Source of the DNA: Pseudomonadota bacterium
GTDB lineage: Bacteria > Pseudomonadota > Alphaproteobacteria > Sphingomonadales > Sphingomonadaceae
NCBI GenBank assembly: GCA_023445495.1
Contig: JAEXLC010000228.1
Span: forward strand, 1 to 34,742
DNA length: 34,742 bases
Direction of reading: 5' to 3'
The notes under the pieces are model-generated. The model had not been told where the DNA came from. It saw nothing but the letters and a program-made list of their open reading frames with translations, and searched no databases. This document shows, piece after piece, positions 26,013-34,695 of the stretch; position 1 is the first letter of the stretch; the number at the start of each line of letters is the position of its first letter. The position numbers and the translations under genes were made by a program.

Positions 26013-27268
26013 CGCCATTCGCGCCGGACGCGGCGGAGCTTGCGGTCGAAATCGACGGTCAGCCCGCGGGTGACCGCGATCTCCGGCCGCACCACGCCCG
26101 CACGGTCGAACAGGCCCGCCAGCGAGGCGATCACCCGCGCGTCGCTCTCCGGTGGAAGCGCGGGGTCGAGCGCGACGCTGATCCGGTCCGCCGCTGTCTG
26201 GACGATGCGGAAATCGGTGATCGCCCGATCGGCATCGACCACGGCGTTGCGCAGCACGTCCGGCGTGATCATGCGCCACTGCCCGCCGGCATCCCGCAGC
26301 TCGAACACGTCATCCTGCCGTCCCTCGATCCGCGCCACCGCCTGGAGCGGCGAACCGCAGGCACAGCGTTCGCCGGACAGGACCAGCAGGTCGTTCATCC
26401 GGTAGCGCGCCATGATCTGGGTCCGCCGGGTAAAGTCGGTGACCAGCGGCGTGACCAGCCCGCTGTCGCCCGATGGCTGCCACTCGAACTGCACCGCATC
26501 CTCGGCGAGGTGCAGCGTGCCGTGCGGGCAGGCGACGCCGAACAGCCCCTCGGTCGCCATGTAGATCTCGCGTACCCTGGCGCCGGTCGCCGCCTCGATC
26601 ACCGCGCGGTCGAGCGGATCGAGCACTTCGGCGCCGCTGAACAGGTTGCGCGCGGTCAGCCGGCCGCTCTCCGCCAGCCGCCGCAGCACCTTGGGCGGCG
26701 CCACGATCGTGTCGGGCGCGAAGGCGGCAAGCTGGTCGGCCCAGGTGTCGACACCCAGCGCCAGGTCGAAGAAGCGCAGGCTGATCCGCCGGCCCTCGGC
26801 CGAGCGATAGAGCGTCGAGAAGCCGGGCAGGGCGAGCGCGACCCGGTGGCTGCGCCACAGCACATCGGGCAGTGCCTTGGCGAGGATCGTCCCCAGCCAG
26901 ACGAACCGCTCCGCTTCGCTGATGACGTAATAGCCGCGATTGCCGCTCGTCCCGGTGCTCTGCCCGATCGGATAGCCGCGCACGCGATCCTCGCCCGCAT
27001 CGATCGCCGCACGGACTTGGTCGGCCGTGATGCGGGGGCGGTTATAGGCGGCGAAACCGGCAGTCAGGATCGCCTTGTCGATCACGGGCAGCGCGTCGAG
27101 GCGGGTGACCGGCGCCCCGGCAAAGGCATCGACCTGCGGCAGCGCGGTTCGCATCCAGCCGGCAAGCCTCGCGGCCTGCCAGCGGCGAACGTCCTCGGGC
27201 GTCTTCAGCCGGTGCGCCAGCCGGCGCGTGCGCACGAAGGCGGAGACGGCGCTCATCACAGCAAGCAT
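26003..27268 (-). CDS. CapK/PaaK/F390-synthetase-like adenylate-forming enzyme
   Basis: These ANL-superfamily enzymes activate carboxylic acids as acyl-adenylates. The protein is 421 residues from the ATG at 27268 (MLAVMSAVSAF); an in-frame ATG at 27256 is equally possible, and the one at 27346 adds an unnatural Gly/Arg-rich leader. Recognisable are the phosphate-binding loop GQSTGTSGNRGYYV, the IYMATEGLFGVACP segment and the MARYRMNDLLVLSGERCACG region, which is typical of CapK/PaaK and coenzyme F390 synthetase relatives. It is the only enzyme of the cluster on the opposite strand, convergent with the Rieske gene and divergent from nasT. Its substrate is unknown. Confidence 0.85.
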   Translation of the reverse strand: MLAVMSAVSAFVRTRRLAHRLKTPEDVRRWQAARLAGWMRTALPQVDAFAGAPVTRLDALPVIDKAILTAGFAAYNRPRITADQVRAAIDAGEDRVRGYPIGQSTGTSGNRGYYVISEAERFVWLGTILAKALPDVLWRSHRVALALPGFSTLYRSAEGRRISLRFFDLALGVDTWADQLAAFAPDTIVAPPKVLRRLAESGRLTARNLFSGAEVLDPLDRAVIEAATGARVREIYMATEGLFGVACPHGTLHLAEDAVQFEWQPSGDSGLVTPLVTDFTRRTQIMARYRMNDLLVLSGERCACGSPLQAVARIEGRQDDVFELRDAGGQWRMITPDVLRNAVVDADRAITDFRIVQTAADRISVALDPALPPESDARVIASLAGLFDRAGVVRPEIAVTRGLTVDFDRKLRRVRREWRQR

Positions 27269-27387
27269 GGCGCCAGTGTAGATGCTGCCATCGCCACGTC
27301 CACCGCCACGGAATATTTGCCGGACTGGCACGTTGACGCCGGGCATGCGCCGGATAAGCCTCGCGCGCGTAGGCTTGGGGACCGGCG

Positions 27388-27969
27388 TTGCGCATTGCCA
27401 TCATCGACGACAGCGGGCTGCGCGCCACGATCCTGGAGGAGGGATTGCGCGAAGCCGGCTTCGAGGAAATCGAGATCGTGCCCCCGCACGGTGCCTTTGT
27501 CGCGCGGCTCGAGCGGATGGCGCCCGATGTCGTGCTGATGAACCTCGGCAACGCCAATCGCGATTCGCTGGAGGAGATGCTCACGGTCAGCCGCGCGCTC
27601 GCCCGGCCGATCGCGATGTTCGTCGACCAGTCGGACGAGGGGATGATCGGCGCGGCGATCGATGCGGGCGTCTCGGCCTATGTCGTCGACGGGCTGCGCA
27701 AGGACCGGGTGAAGCCGGTGCTCGACCTGGCGATCCGCCGGTTCAACGCCTTCTCGAAGCTGCAGACCGAGCTCGATGCCGCGCGCACCGAGCTTGCCGA
27801 GCGCAAGACGCTCGACCGCGCCAAGGCGATCCTGATGCAGAGCCGCGGGCTGAGTGAGCCCGAGGCCTATGCGCTGCTGCGCACCACCGCGATGAAGCAG
27901 GGGCGGCGCATCGCCGAAGTCGCCGAAGCCCTGATCACTGCCGCCGACCTGTTTGGAGACGGGCGATGA
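27388..27969 (+). CDS. nasT: NasT-like ANTAR antiterminator (receiver Asp replaced)
   Basis: NasT is an ANTAR-domain RNA-binding regulator that prevents termination in the leader of nitrate assimilation operons once released by NasS. The 193-residue product has a receiver-like domain (IAIIDDSGLRATIL ... MFVDQSDEGMIGAAIDAGVSAYVVDG), a coiled coil (about 122-138) and an ANTAR domain (LDRAKAILMQSRGLSEPEAY, LLRTTAMKQGRRIAEVAEAL). The start is TTG at 27388 (LRIAIIDDS). At the expected phospho-acceptor position is Asn52 (VVLMNLGNANRD), so phosphorylation is unlikely. It overlaps nasS by 4 nt. Confidence 0.92.
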   Translation: MRIAIIDDSGLRATILEEGLREAGFEEIEIVPPHGAFVARLERMAPDVVLMNLGNANRDSLEEMLTVSRALARPIAMFVDQSDEGMIGAAIDAGVSAYVVDGLRKDRVKPVLDLAIRRFNAFSKLQTELDAARTELAERKTLDRAKAILMQSRGLSEPEAYALLRTTAMKQGRRIAEVAEALITAADLFGDGR

Positions 27970-29174
27970 CGCCGCTTTCGATCGCCTTTCTGCCGCTCAC
28001 CGACAGCGCGCCGCTGATCGTCGCCCGCGAGCGCGGCTTCGCTGAGGCCGAGGGGATCGCGCTCACTCTGGTACGCGATACCAGCTGGGCGACGGTGCGC
28101 GACCGGCTGGTCTATGGTCAGGTGCAGTGCGCCCATATGCTCGCGCCGCTCGCCGTGGCGGTAACGCTGGGGCTCAGCCAGGCGCCCTGCGCGATCGCCG
28201 CGCCGTTCAAGCTCAACGACAATGGCAATGCGCTGACGCTTTCCGCCGAGCTCGCCGCCGCTCTCGATCCCGATCCGCGCAACCGGGTGCAGGATCCCGT
28301 CGCCACCGCGCACGACTTCGCCGCCGCGGTCGGGCTGCATCGCCGCAAGCCGGTGATCGGCATCGTCCATCGCTATTCGAGCCACGCACTGATGCTGCGC
28401 TACTGGCTCGCCTATGCCGGGGTGAACCCCGATCGCGACGTGACGCTGCGCGTGCTGCCGCCTTCGCTGATGGTCCAGGCGCTGCGGCTGGGCGAGATCG
28501 ACGGCTTCATCGCCGGCGAGCCCTGGGGCAGCGTCGCGGTAGCCGAAGGGGTCGGCGAGATCGCGGCAGCCGGCGTGAACATCTGGCAGCGCGGCGTCGA
28601 GAAGGTGCTCGCCACCCGCGCGGACTGGGCCGAAGCCAATGCCGATCAGCTCGGCCAGCTGCTCCGTGCGCTCGACCGGGCCGCTGCCTGGTGCGACGAC
28701 CCGGCCAATCGCGAGGATCTTGCCGCGCTGCTGGCCCGGCCCGATCATGTCGGCCAGCCCGCCGAGCTGATCGCGCAGGCGCTTGCCGGGCGGATGCCGC
28801 TGATGCGCGGCGGCGAGGCGATCGATCTGCCCGATTTCCTGGTCTTCCATCGCGGCGCGGCGAACTTTCCGTGGCGCAGCCAGGCGCTGTGGATCTACTC
28901 GCAGTTCGTCCGCTGGGGGATGGTCGAGCCGGGTGCCGAGGCCGAGCGCGCCGCCGCCGGGGTGTTCCGGTCCGACCTGTATCGCAGCGCGCTTGCCGGG
29001 CGCGGCGTCGCGATGCCCGGGGCGAGCATGAAGGTCGAAGGCGCGCTGGCGAATCCGCTCGCAGCTGCGTCGCATCAGGGGAGTCTGATGCTTTCGCCGG
29101 ACCGATTCTTTGATGGCAAGTCTTTCGATCCGCAGGATATTCCTGCCTATCTCCACGCGCTGAAACAAAGCTGA
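27966..29174 (+). CDS. nasS: NasS-like nitrate sensor (NrtA/CmpA family, cytoplasmic)
   Basis: The 402-residue protein belongs to the NrtA/CmpA group of nitrate-binding proteins (IAFLPLTDSAPLIVARERG, YGQVQCAHMLAPLAVAVTLG, KPVIGIVHRYSSHALMLRYW, GEIDGFIAGEPWGSVAV) but lacks a signal peptide or lipobox. That is the hallmark of NasS, which holds NasT inactive when nitrate and nitrite are absent. The ATG overlaps the nasT stop (ATGA), as expected for two proteins that form a complex. No nrtBC-type ABC transporter genes are adjacent, which favours a sensor over a transport component. Confidence 0.93.
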   Translation: MTPLSIAFLPLTDSAPLIVARERGFAEAEGIALTLVRDTSWATVRDRLVYGQVQCAHMLAPLAVAVTLGLSQAPCAIAAPFKLNDNGNALTLSAELAAALDPDPRNRVQDPVATAHDFAAAVGLHRRKPVIGIVHRYSSHALMLRYWLAYAGVNPDRDVTLRVLPPSLMVQALRLGEIDGFIAGEPWGSVAVAEGVGEIAAAGVNIWQRGVEKVLATRADWAEANADQLGQLLRALDRAAAWCDDPANREDLAALLARPDHVGQPAELIAQALAGRMPLMRGGEAIDLPDFLVFHRGAANFPWRSQALWIYSQFVRWGMVEPGAEAERAAAGVFRSDLYRSALAGRGVAMPGASMKVEGALANPLAAASHQGSLMLSPDRFFDGKSFDPQDIPAYLHALKQS

Positions 29175-29200
29175 AATTTTTGCACTTGCGAAGAAACCCG

Positions 29201-29242
29201 CTTCGCGTCAGCTTATGCGAGTCGCCCGAATGGCCGGGCGGC
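29201..29242 (+). promoter_or_regulatory. Leader hairpins, probable NasT (ANTAR) binding element
   Basis: Two adjacent hairpins can be drawn, sharing G29221. The second (29221-29242) has an 8-bp stem and a hexaloop AATGGC, with A at loop position 1 and G at position 4, as ANTAR target RNAs require. The first (29201-29221) can form about 7 bp with a hexaloop CAGCTT, which does not fit that rule; an alternative hairpin GCGAAG/CTTCGC (29188-29206) competes with it. Confidence 0.55.
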
Positions 29243-29294
29243 ACTTATCGGGTGATCGCGGCGACGTAGGCGCGAACATCCACCGGAATTCAGC

Positions 29295-29344
29295 AAAGCC
29301 GCTGTCCGATCACCGCCTCGCGGGGGATCGACAGCGGCTTTTTT
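29295..29344 (+). terminator. Intrinsic terminator in the nitrate operon leader
   Basis: AAAGCCGCTGTC pairs with GACAGCGGCTTT, extended inward by GATC/GATC around one bulge, with six T residues closing the structure at 29339-29344. It lies 30 nt before the transporter ATG and after nasS, exactly where ANTAR-controlled attenuation is expected. Confidence 0.88.
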
Positions 29345-29373
29345 CGTGCCTGCGGCACGGGGGAGCAGTGCAG

Positions 29374-30663
29374 ATGACGGTCGCGGAACTGATGCGTGAA
29401 GGCTTTGCGGCGATCGGCGGCGGATCGGATGTCGATCCGCTGCCGGCGCGGAAGGCGAAGTCGGCATTCTGGAGCAGCGGCCACACGCCGACGCTGATCG
29501 CCGCCTTCCTCTATTTCGACCTGGCCTTCATGGTCTGGGTGCTGCTCGGCCCGCTGGCGCCCGAGATCGCCAGGGATATCGGGCTGAGCCCGGCGCAGAA
29601 GGGCCTGATGGTGGCAACGCCCACCCTGGCGGGCGCGGTCCTGCGCCTGCTCGTCGGCCTGCTCGCCGATCAGATCGGGCCGAAGCGCACCGGCGTGATC
29701 GGCCAGGTGATCGTGATCGCCGGGCTGCTCGCCGCCTGGCGCCTGGGCGTCCACAGCTTCGCCGGCACGCTGGCGCTGGGCGGGGTGCTCGGTTTCGCCG
29801 GCGCCAGCTTCGCGGTGGCGCTGCCGCTCGCCAGCCGCTGGTATCCGCCCGAGCATCAGGGCAAGGCGATGGGCATTGCCGGCATGGGCAATTCGGGCAC
29901 CGTGCTCGCCGCGCTGTTCGCGCCGATGCTCGCCAAGGCGTTCGGCTGGAACGCGGTGCTTGGCCTGGTCTGCATTCCGCTGGCGATCGTGCTGGTCGTC
30001 TATGTCGTGCTGGCCAAGGATGCGCCGAACCAGCCTGCGCCCAAGCCGCTCGCTGCCTATCTCGAACCGCTCAAGACCGCCGACGCCTGGTGGTTCATGC
30101 TGTTCTACGGCGTCACCTTTGGCGGCTTCTCCGGCCTCGCCTCGTCGCTCACCATCTATTTCACCGATCAGTTCGCGCTGAGCACGGTGGTTGCCGGCTA
30201 TTGCACCGCCGCCTGCGTCTTCGCCGGATCGCTGGTCCGCCCGCTCGGCGGGGCGCTCGCCGACAAGGTGGGGGGCGTCGCGGCGCTCACCGCCGTCTAC
30301 ATCGTCGCGGCGCTCGCGCTGCTTGGTGTCAGCACCTCGCCCGCCAGCCTCGGCGTGGCGCTCACCCTGTTCGTCATCGCGATGCTCGCGCTCGGCACCG
30401 GCAATGGCGCGGTGTTCCAGCTCGTGCCGCAGCGTTTCGGCAAGGAGATCGGCATCCTGACCGGACTGGTCGGCATGGCGGGCGGCATCGGTGGCTTCTA
30501 CCTTGCCTCGTCGCTTGGCCTGGCGCGGCAGATGACTGGCGGGTTCGGCCCCGGCTTCCTGATCTTCGCGGTGCTGGCGCTGGGCGCGCTTGCCGGCCTG
30601 ACCTTCGTCAAGGGCAAGTGGCGTGCACGCTGGGCCGCCGCCGCGCAGGGCGTGCGGATCTGA
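29374..30663 (+). CDS. narK: MFS nitrate/nitrite transporter (NarK/Nrt type)
   Basis: The 429-residue protein has a cytoplasmic N-terminus of about 45 residues and 12 predicted membrane segments. NNP-family features are visible: LGPLAPEIARDIGLSPAQKG, LLADQIGPKRTGVIGQ after segment 2, GNSGTVLAALFAPMLAKAFG and GTGNGAVFQLVPQRFGKEIG, a Gly-rich segment similar to the nitrate signature. It should import nitrate and/or exchange nitrite at the inner membrane. The ATG at 29374 has GGGGGAG about 8 nt upstream. It follows the leader terminator, so its expression should depend on NasT. The stop overlaps the next ATG (TGATG). Confidence 0.93.
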   Translation: MTVAELMREGFAAIGGGSDVDPLPARKAKSAFWSSGHTPTLIAAFLYFDLAFMVWVLLGPLAPEIARDIGLSPAQKGLMVATPTLAGAVLRLLVGLLADQIGPKRTGVIGQVIVIAGLLAAWRLGVHSFAGTLALGGVLGFAGASFAVALPLASRWYPPEHQGKAMGIAGMGNSGTVLAALFAPMLAKAFGWNAVLGLVCIPLAIVLVVYVVLAKDAPNQPAPKPLAAYLEPLKTADAWWFMLFYGVTFGGFSGLASSLTIYFTDQFALSTVVAGYCTAACVFAGSLVRPLGGALADKVGGVAALTAVYIVAALALLGVSTSPASLGVALTLFVIAMLALGTGNGAVFQLVPQRFGKEIGILTGLVGMAGGIGGFYLASSLGLARQMTGGFGPGFLIFAVLALGALAGLTFVKGKWRARWAAAAQGVRI

Positions 30664-31844
30664 TGCGCGCTGCGCTCTTCCTTCCTCTGGCCGTCGCCGC
30701 GACGCCGGCGATGGCGCAGGAGATGAAGCCGATCGTCGATGCGCGGCTTCGCTATGAAGGTATCGATCAGGCCGGGTTCGCCCGCGACGCCGATGCGCTC
30801 ACGCTGCGCGTCCGCGCCGGGTTCGAGCTGAAGCAGGGCGATTTCGCGCTGCTTGCCGAGAGCGAAGGCACGCTGGCGCTGGTCGAACGCTACAACAGCA
30901 GCGTCAACGGGCTGACCCGCTATCCGACCGTCGCCGATCCCGAGAATGTCGAGATCAACCGGATCCAGCTCCAGTATCGCGGGATCAAAGGCACGGTGTT
31001 GACCGCCGGCCGCCAGCGCATCGCGCTCGACGACCAGCGCTTCGTCGGCAATGTCGCCTGGCGCCAGAACGAGCAGACCTTCGACGCGGTGCGCGTCGAG
31101 AGCAAGGCGCTGGGGCCGGTGGCGATCGACATCACCTATGCCTGGGCAGCGCGGACGATCTACGGCGTCGAGAGCCCGATCGCGGGGATCGGCGGCGACA
31201 ATGTCTTTGCCGGCGCGAGCGTGAAGCTCGGCCCGGTCAGTGCCAAGGGCTTCGCCTATCTGGTCGATCAGGACGCGACCGGCCGCCGCCAATTCTCCAG
31301 CCAGACCTATGGCGGCCGCGCCACGACCACGCTGCCGCTGGGCCCGGCCAAGCTGTCGCTCGCCGCCAGCTATGCCCGCCAGTCGAACTGGCGCGACAAT
31401 CCCAATCGCTATGCCGCGGACTATTGGCTCATCGAGGGGCAGGTGCAGCGCAAGGCGTTCGGGCTGAGCGGTGGCTATGAAGTGCTCGGCGCCGACAAGG
31501 GGCTGGCCAATACCAGCTTCCAGACCCCGCTCGCCACGCTGCACAAGTTCCAGGGCTGGGCGGACAAGTTCCTCGTCACGCCCGCCGACGGCATCCGCGA
31601 TCTCTATGCCGGCGGCAGCTATGCGCTGGCGCTCGGCAAGGCGCCGGTGATCACGCTGCAGGCGATCTACCACCGCTTCGACAGCGACCGGAACGCGCGC
31701 CTTTATGGCGAGGAATGGGACCTGCAGCTCGGCTTCAAGCCGCTCAAGCGCGTCGCCGCCCTGATCAAATATGCCGATTACCGCGCCGCCAGCTTCGCGA
31801 CCGATACGCGCAAGCTGTGGCTCGAGCTCGATTTCACCTTGTGA
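30663..31844 (+). CDS. Outer-membrane porin, alginate-export type beta barrel
   Basis: The 393-residue protein has a clear signal peptide (MRAALFLPLAVAATPAMAQ, cleavage after about residue 18 or 19) and then alternating beta strands with aromatic ends, finishing LWLELDFTL with a terminal hydrophobic residue, as outer-membrane barrels do. Segments such as RLRYEGIDQAGFARDADALT and GTVLTAGRQRIALDDQRFVG are typical of the alginate-export family. Between the nitrate transporter and nirB, and overlapping the former by one base, it is more likely to be a nitrate channel across the outer membrane than an alginate exporter. The latter is inference from position. Confidence 0.88.
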   Translation: MRAALFLPLAVAATPAMAQEMKPIVDARLRYEGIDQAGFARDADALTLRVRAGFELKQGDFALLAESEGTLALVERYNSSVNGLTRYPTVADPENVEINRIQLQYRGIKGTVLTAGRQRIALDDQRFVGNVAWRQNEQTFDAVRVESKALGPVAIDITYAWAARTIYGVESPIAGIGGDNVFAGASVKLGPVSAKGFAYLVDQDATGRRQFSSQTYGGRATTTLPLGPAKLSLAASYARQSNWRDNPNRYAADYWLIEGQVQRKAFGLSGGYEVLGADKGLANTSFQTPLATLHKFQGWADKFLVTPADGIRDLYAGGSYALALGKAPVITLQAIYHRFDSDRNARLYGEEWDLQLGFKPLKRVAALIKYADYRAASFATDTRKLWLELDFTL

Positions 31845-31854
31845 GTACGCACGC

Positions 31855-34320
31855 ATGACCCATCACATCGACCGCCCGCATCTGGTGGTGATCGGCAACG
31901 GCATGGCCGGCTGCCGCGCCGTCGAGGAACTGCTCGCGCGTGACCCCGGTCGCTACCGGGTGACGATCTTCGGCGCCGAGCCGCACGTGAACTACAACCG
32001 GATCATGCTCTCGCCCGTGCTGGCCGGGGAGAAGACCTTCGACGAGATCGTCATCAATCCGCGCGACTGGTATGACGGCAACGGCATCGAGCTGGTCGCC
32101 GGCGACTGCATCACCGGGATCGACCGTGAAGCGCGCACCGTCACCGCCGCCAGTGGGCGCAGCGTCGGCTACGACAAGCTGCTGATCGCCACCGGCTCCG
32201 ATCCCTTCATCATCCCGGTGCCGGGCAAGGACCTGCCCGGCGTCATCAGCTTCCGCGACATGAAGGATGTCGATGCGATGCTCGCGGCAGCGGAGCGCGG
32301 CGGCGACGCGGTGGTGATCGGCGGCGGACTGCTCGGGCTCGAGGCGGCGCATGGCCTGACGCTACGCGGCATGAAGGTCACGGTGCTGCACCTGATGCCC
32401 ACGCTGATGGAGCGCCAGCTCGACGAAGCGGCGGGCTGGCTGCTCAAGTCCGAACTGGAATCGCGCGGCCAGACGATCCTCACCGGCGCGGACACCGCCG
32501 AGATCCTGGGCACCGATCATGTCGAGGGCGTCAAGCTCAAGGACGGGCGGGTGATCCCGGCCAGCCTGGTGGTGATGGCGGTCGGCATCCGTCCCTCGAC
32601 CGCGCTCGCGCGTGAGGCCGGGCTGGCGGTGGGTCGCGGCATCCAGGTCGACGATCACATGGTCACCAGCGACGCCAATGTGCTCGCGGTCGGCGAATGC
32701 GTCGAGCATGACGGCAATGTCTATGGCCTGGTCGCGCCGCTCTGGGAGATGTGCCGGGCGCTGGCCGACGGGCTGGTCGAGGCGCCCACCGGCTATCGCG
32801 GCTCGGTCACGTCGACCAAGCTCAAGGTCTCGGGCATCGACCTGTTCTCCGCCGGCGACTTTTCGGGCGGCGACGGCGCCGAGGACATCGTGCTGCGTGA
32901 CGCCAGCCGGGGCATCTACAAGCGCGTGGTGGTGAAGGACGATCGCATCGTCGGCGCGGTCCTCTACGGCGATACCGCCGATGGCAGCTGGTATTTCGAC
33001 CTGCTCAAGAAGCAGGAGGACATCTCCGATCTCCGCGATCTGCTGATCTTCGGCCAGGCCTTCGCCTCGGGAGGGGGGCGGGCGGACCCTAAACTGGCCG
33101 TTGCGGCGCTCTCGGACGATGCCGAGATCTGCGGCTGCAACGGCGTATCCAAGGGCCAGGTCGTCGCCTGCATCGAGAAGGGCGCCTGCAGCCTCGATGC
33201 GGTGCGCGCGGGCTGCAAGGCCTCGGCGAGCTGCGGCTCGTGCACCGGGCTGGTCGAGACGCTGCTCGCGGTCACGCTCGGCGATGCGGTCCAGTCGGGG
33301 CCGAAGACGATGTGCAAATGCACCAGCTTCGGCCATGACGATGTCCGCCGCGAGATCGTCGCGCAGGGCATGCGCTCGATCCCCGAGGTGATGCAGAAGC
33401 TCCATTGGGCCACGCCCGATGGCTGCTCGTCGTGCCGCCCGGCGCTCAATTACTACCTGCTCTGCGCGCTGCCCGGCGAATATCAGGACGACCAGCAGAG
33501 CCGCTTCGTCAACGAGCGGATGCACGCCAATATCCAGAAGGACGGCACCTATTCGGTCGTCCCGCGCATGTGGGGCGGGATCACCACCCCGCAGGAGCTG
33601 CGCGCGATCGCCGATGTCGTCGAGAAATATGACGCGCCGATGGTCAAGGTCACCGGCGGCCAGCGGCTCGACATCTTCGGGATCAGGAAGGAAGACCTGC
33701 CCGCGGTCTGGGCCGATCTCAACGCCGCCGGCATGGTCTCCGGTCATGCGTATGGCAAGGCGCTGCGCACGGTGAAGACCTGTGTCGGCTCCGAATGGTG
33801 CCGCTTCGGCACCCAGGATTCGACCGGGCTCGGCGTGAAGCTCGAGCGCGGCTTCTGGGGCAGCTGGATGCCGCACAAGTTCAAGATGGCGGTCTCGGGG
33901 TGCCCGCGGAACTGCGCCGAGGCGACGATCAAGGATTTCGGCATTGTCTGCGTGGATTCGGGATACGAGCTCCATGTCGGCGGGAATGGCGGCATCCATG
34001 TCCGTGCGACCGACCTGCTGGTGAAGGTCGCGACCGAGGAAGAGTCGCTCCATTACGCCGCTGCCTTCGTCCAGCTTTACCGCGAGGAAGCGCGCTATCT
34101 CGAGCGCACCGCGCCGTGGATCGAGCGGGTCGGGCTGCAATATGTGAAGGACCGGATCGTCGAGGATGCGGAGCTCCGCGACGCGCTCGCCGCCCGCTTC
34201 TGGCATTCGCAGACCTTCAGCCAGGACGACCCCTGGGCCGAGCGCGCCGCCGGCCAGGCCCGCGAGCAGCACGCGCACATGGCTGCCTTCAATCCCATCC
34301 GCGTGGAGGAAATCGCATGA
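31855..34320 (+). CDS. nirB: Assimilatory nitrite reductase large subunit NirB
   Basis: NirB reduces nitrite to ammonium with NAD(P)H using FAD, Fe-S and siroheme. The 821-residue protein starts with an FAD-binding fold (LVVIGNGMAGCRAVEELL), then the NAD-binding fold (AVVIGGGLLGLEAAHGL), a BFD-like [2Fe-2S] region (ICGCNGVSKGQVVACIEKG, CKASASCGSC), and the sulfite/nitrite reductase half with the siroheme/[4Fe-4S] cysteines TCVGSEWCRFGTQ and SGCPRNCAEATIKD. The ATG at 31855 lies 10 nt after the porin stop; the open frame upstream belongs to the porin region. It overlaps nirD by 4 nt. Confidence 0.97.
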   Translation: MTHHIDRPHLVVIGNGMAGCRAVEELLARDPGRYRVTIFGAEPHVNYNRIMLSPVLAGEKTFDEIVINPRDWYDGNGIELVAGDCITGIDREARTVTAASGRSVGYDKLLIATGSDPFIIPVPGKDLPGVISFRDMKDVDAMLAAAERGGDAVVIGGGLLGLEAAHGLTLRGMKVTVLHLMPTLMERQLDEAAGWLLKSELESRGQTILTGADTAEILGTDHVEGVKLKDGRVIPASLVVMAVGIRPSTALAREAGLAVGRGIQVDDHMVTSDANVLAVGECVEHDGNVYGLVAPLWEMCRALADGLVEAPTGYRGSVTSTKLKVSGIDLFSAGDFSGGDGAEDIVLRDASRGIYKRVVVKDDRIVGAVLYGDTADGSWYFDLLKKQEDISDLRDLLIFGQAFASGGGRADPKLAVAALSDDAEICGCNGVSKGQVVACIEKGACSLDAVRAGCKASASCGSCTGLVETLLAVTLGDAVQSGPKTMCKCTSFGHDDVRREIVAQGMRSIPEVMQKLHWATPDGCSSCRPALNYYLLCALPGEYQDDQQSRFVNERMHANIQKDGTYSVVPRMWGGITTPQELRAIADVVEKYDAPMVKVTGGQRLDIFGIRKEDLPAVWADLNAAGMVSGHAYGKALRTVKTCVGSEWCRFGTQDSTGLGVKLERGFWGSWMPHKFKMAVSGCPRNCAEATIKDFGIVCVDSGYELHVGGNGGIHVRATDLLVKVATEEESLHYAAAFVQLYREEARYLERTAPWIERVGLQYVKDRIVEDAELRDALAARFWHSQTFSQDDPWAERAAGQAREQHAHMAAFNPIRVEEIA

Positions 34321-34655
34321 TCGGCGAATGGCTCGATATCGGCTGGCTGCACGAGATCCCGGTGCGCGGCAGCCGCACCATCCCGGTCGAGGGCGGCGAA
34401 GAGATCGCGGTGTTCCGCACCGGCGACGACAAGGTCTTCGCGCTGGTCAATCGCTGCCCGCACAAGGGCGGCCCGCTCAGCGCGGGGCTAGTCCATGGCC
34501 ACAGCATCGCCTGCCCGCTGCACAACTGGAACATCGCGCTGGCGACCGGCCAGGCTCAGGGCGAGGACAAGGGCTGCACCCCGGTGATCCCGGTCAAGCT
34601 CAGCGCCGGCCGCGTGCTGATCTGCCGCGCGAGCACGCTGAAGGCGGCGGCGTGA
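34317..34655 (+). CDS. nirD: Nitrite reductase small subunit NirD
   Basis: The 112-residue protein is the Rieske-like partner of NirB. CPHKGGP and CPLHNW show the Cys-X-His and Cys-X2-His positions, so a real [2Fe-2S] cluster is possible; many NirD proteins lack these ligands. The start overlaps the nirB stop (ATGA), and translation is coupled. Confidence 0.94.
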   Translation: MIGEWLDIGWLHEIPVRGSRTIPVEGGEEIAVFRTGDDKVFALVNRCPHKGGPLSAGLVHGHSIACPLHNWNIALATGQAQGEDKGCTPVIPVKLSAGRVLICRASTLKAAA

Positions 34656-34672
34656 GGAAGAACTTCTCTTCT

Positions 34673-34695
34673 CCCTCTCCCCCCCGGGGAGAGGG
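34673..34695. repeat. GC-rich inverted repeat after nirD
   Basis: CCCTCTCCCC-CCC-GGGGAGAGGG forms a 10-bp hairpin, and GGGGAGAGGG is repeated directly at 34699-34708. Such CT/AG-rich hairpins are dispersed in many proteobacterial genomes. It may serve as a terminator or processing site, though it lacks a T tract. Confidence 0.6.
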
